Shown: positions 58,862 through 59,304 of the stretch, piece by piece
How positions within the stretch are numbered: position 1 is the first letter of the stretch
How the letters are laid out: each line of letters begins with the position of its first letter
Assembly (NCBI GenBank): GCA_945863205.1
Contig: CAMAZK010000003.1
Location: forward strand, 1-59,304
Length of the DNA stretch: 59,304 bases
Direction of reading: 5' to 3'
From: Akkermansia muciniphila
GTDB lineage: Bacteria > Verrucomicrobiota > Verrucomicrobiia > Verrucomicrobiales > Verrucomicrobiaceae
Position numbers and translations under genes: made by a program
Notes under the pieces: model-generated
What the model saw: the letters and a program-made list of their open reading frames with translations, nothing else
Database searches by the model: none
What the model was told of the DNA's origin: nothing

Positions 58862-59304
58862 TTCAGAGTCTCCAGAAACGCTTTCACGTCCTCCAGCTCC
58901 TGCGGCTTCAGTAATAGGTTCATCGGTGGCATCGGCGAGATGCCGAGCTTCTCGAATCCTTCGGCGAGTTTGGCGTTCGGGTTGATGAGCGATTCCATGA
59001 GGTAGGCGGCATCTTTTTTGGCGGCGATGCCATCCAGCGCGGGGCCGACGACCGTGCCCTGGCCTTGCAGCATGTGGCAGTTTTTGCAGGCGGCGACGGG
59101 ATGCTGCCAGAAGATGTCCGCGCCGCGTTTGGCATCGCCAGGCTGGGGTTTGGCGGCGGCCACGGCGGCTCCGGGGATTTGCTCGCAGAGCCGGATGTCG
59201 TCAAAGAACGCGCCTCCACGACCATGCGCGACGAGGAGGACACGAGCGGTGGTTTGGTTCTTCGAGTTGAAGATCGTCTCCGCCTCGATCCAGCCCTCCT
59301 CGCG
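58858..59304 (-). CDS. C-terminal part of a heme-binding cytochrome c protein, cut by the window end
   Basis: The frame is open from the window edge to the stop at 58858, so only the last 148 residues are seen. The visible part has a beta-rich end of a larger domain (EGWIEAETIFNSKNQTTARV, then GGAFFDDIRLCEQIPG) and a cytochrome c domain with the heme motif CKNCH and an axial methionine likely in PMPPMNLLL. PVC-group proteins often carry such a C-terminal c-type heme on a large sugar- or lamin-G-type protein. Full size and enzyme part are unknown. The stop overlaps the beta-helix start. Confidence 0.85.
   Translation of the reverse strand, partial: REEGWIEAETIFNSKNQTTARVLLVAHGRGGAFFDDIRLCEQIPGAAVAAAKPQPGDAKRGADIFWQHPVAACKNCHMLQGQGTVVGPALDGIAAKKDAAYLMESLINPNAKLAEGFEKLGISPMPPMNLLLKPQELEDVKAFLETLK

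Overview
The window is high-GC, gene-dense bacterial chromosome, most likely from the Verrucomicrobia (a Prosthecobacter/Verrucomicrobium-like member of the PVC superphylum). This is an inference from gene content: a DUF1501 relic, secreted leucine-rich-repeat and parallel beta-helix proteins, Tat-exported Gfo/Idh/MocA and PhoD enzymes, a secreted FAD oxidoreductase with a golvesin-like tail, a tRNA gene without encoded CCA, and many GTAG/GTGG hairpins of REP type. No rRNA or other species marker is present, so the genus is not certain.

Layout. 1-9.7 kb: a fibronectin-III coiled-coil protein, a Nudix/DUF502 pair, a 1060-residue membrane protein of unknown role, and sucA-sucB. 9.9-18 kb: a secreted FAD oxidoreductase, accD, comF, purT, a SirB1-type protein, a 21-bp tandem repeat, mtnP, a YgdI/R lipoprotein and maf. 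18-24.8 kb: surface or exported proteins (von Willebrand A, PhoD, LRR, alpha/beta hydrolase). 24.9-28.6 kb: a probable nitric-oxide/heme cluster, made of an exported YHS-truncated-globin fusion, a group III truncated globin, NnrS and a SPASM radical SAM enzyme; two NsrR-like palindromes lie in the divergent promoter region between the globins. 28.6-33.8 kb: ilvD, a diheme cytochrome c, a phosphodiester glycosidase-like protein and aroC. 33.8-41.4 kb: a DUF1501 pseudogene, an NlpC/P60 protein, Gfo/Idh/MocA, TPM-like and CPBP proteins, tRNA-Leu(UAG), an esterase and an L,D-transpeptidase. 41.4-45.9 kb: a PelA-like polysaccharide-modifying protein followed by a TPR protein. 46-52.2 kb: a second NlpC/P60 paralogue, a serine hydrolase, a K+ channel with RCK domains, a SRPBCC membrane protein and rpsA with a clear terminator. 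52.2-56.8 kb: an accessory island with a transposase relic, an AP2-like/DUF2971 fusion, two MazF-type toxin-antitoxin modules, a MITE-like element and a REP pair. 56.8-59.3 kb: a beta-helix protein and the C-terminus of a c-type cytochrome protein that runs off the window.

The strongest candidates for new biology are the NO/heme cluster with paired operators, the PelA-like protein whose deacetylase metal ligands look lost, the island gene encoding AP2-like and DUF2971 domains, and several families of short palindromic mobile elements. All names come from reading motifs by eye; no database search was run.
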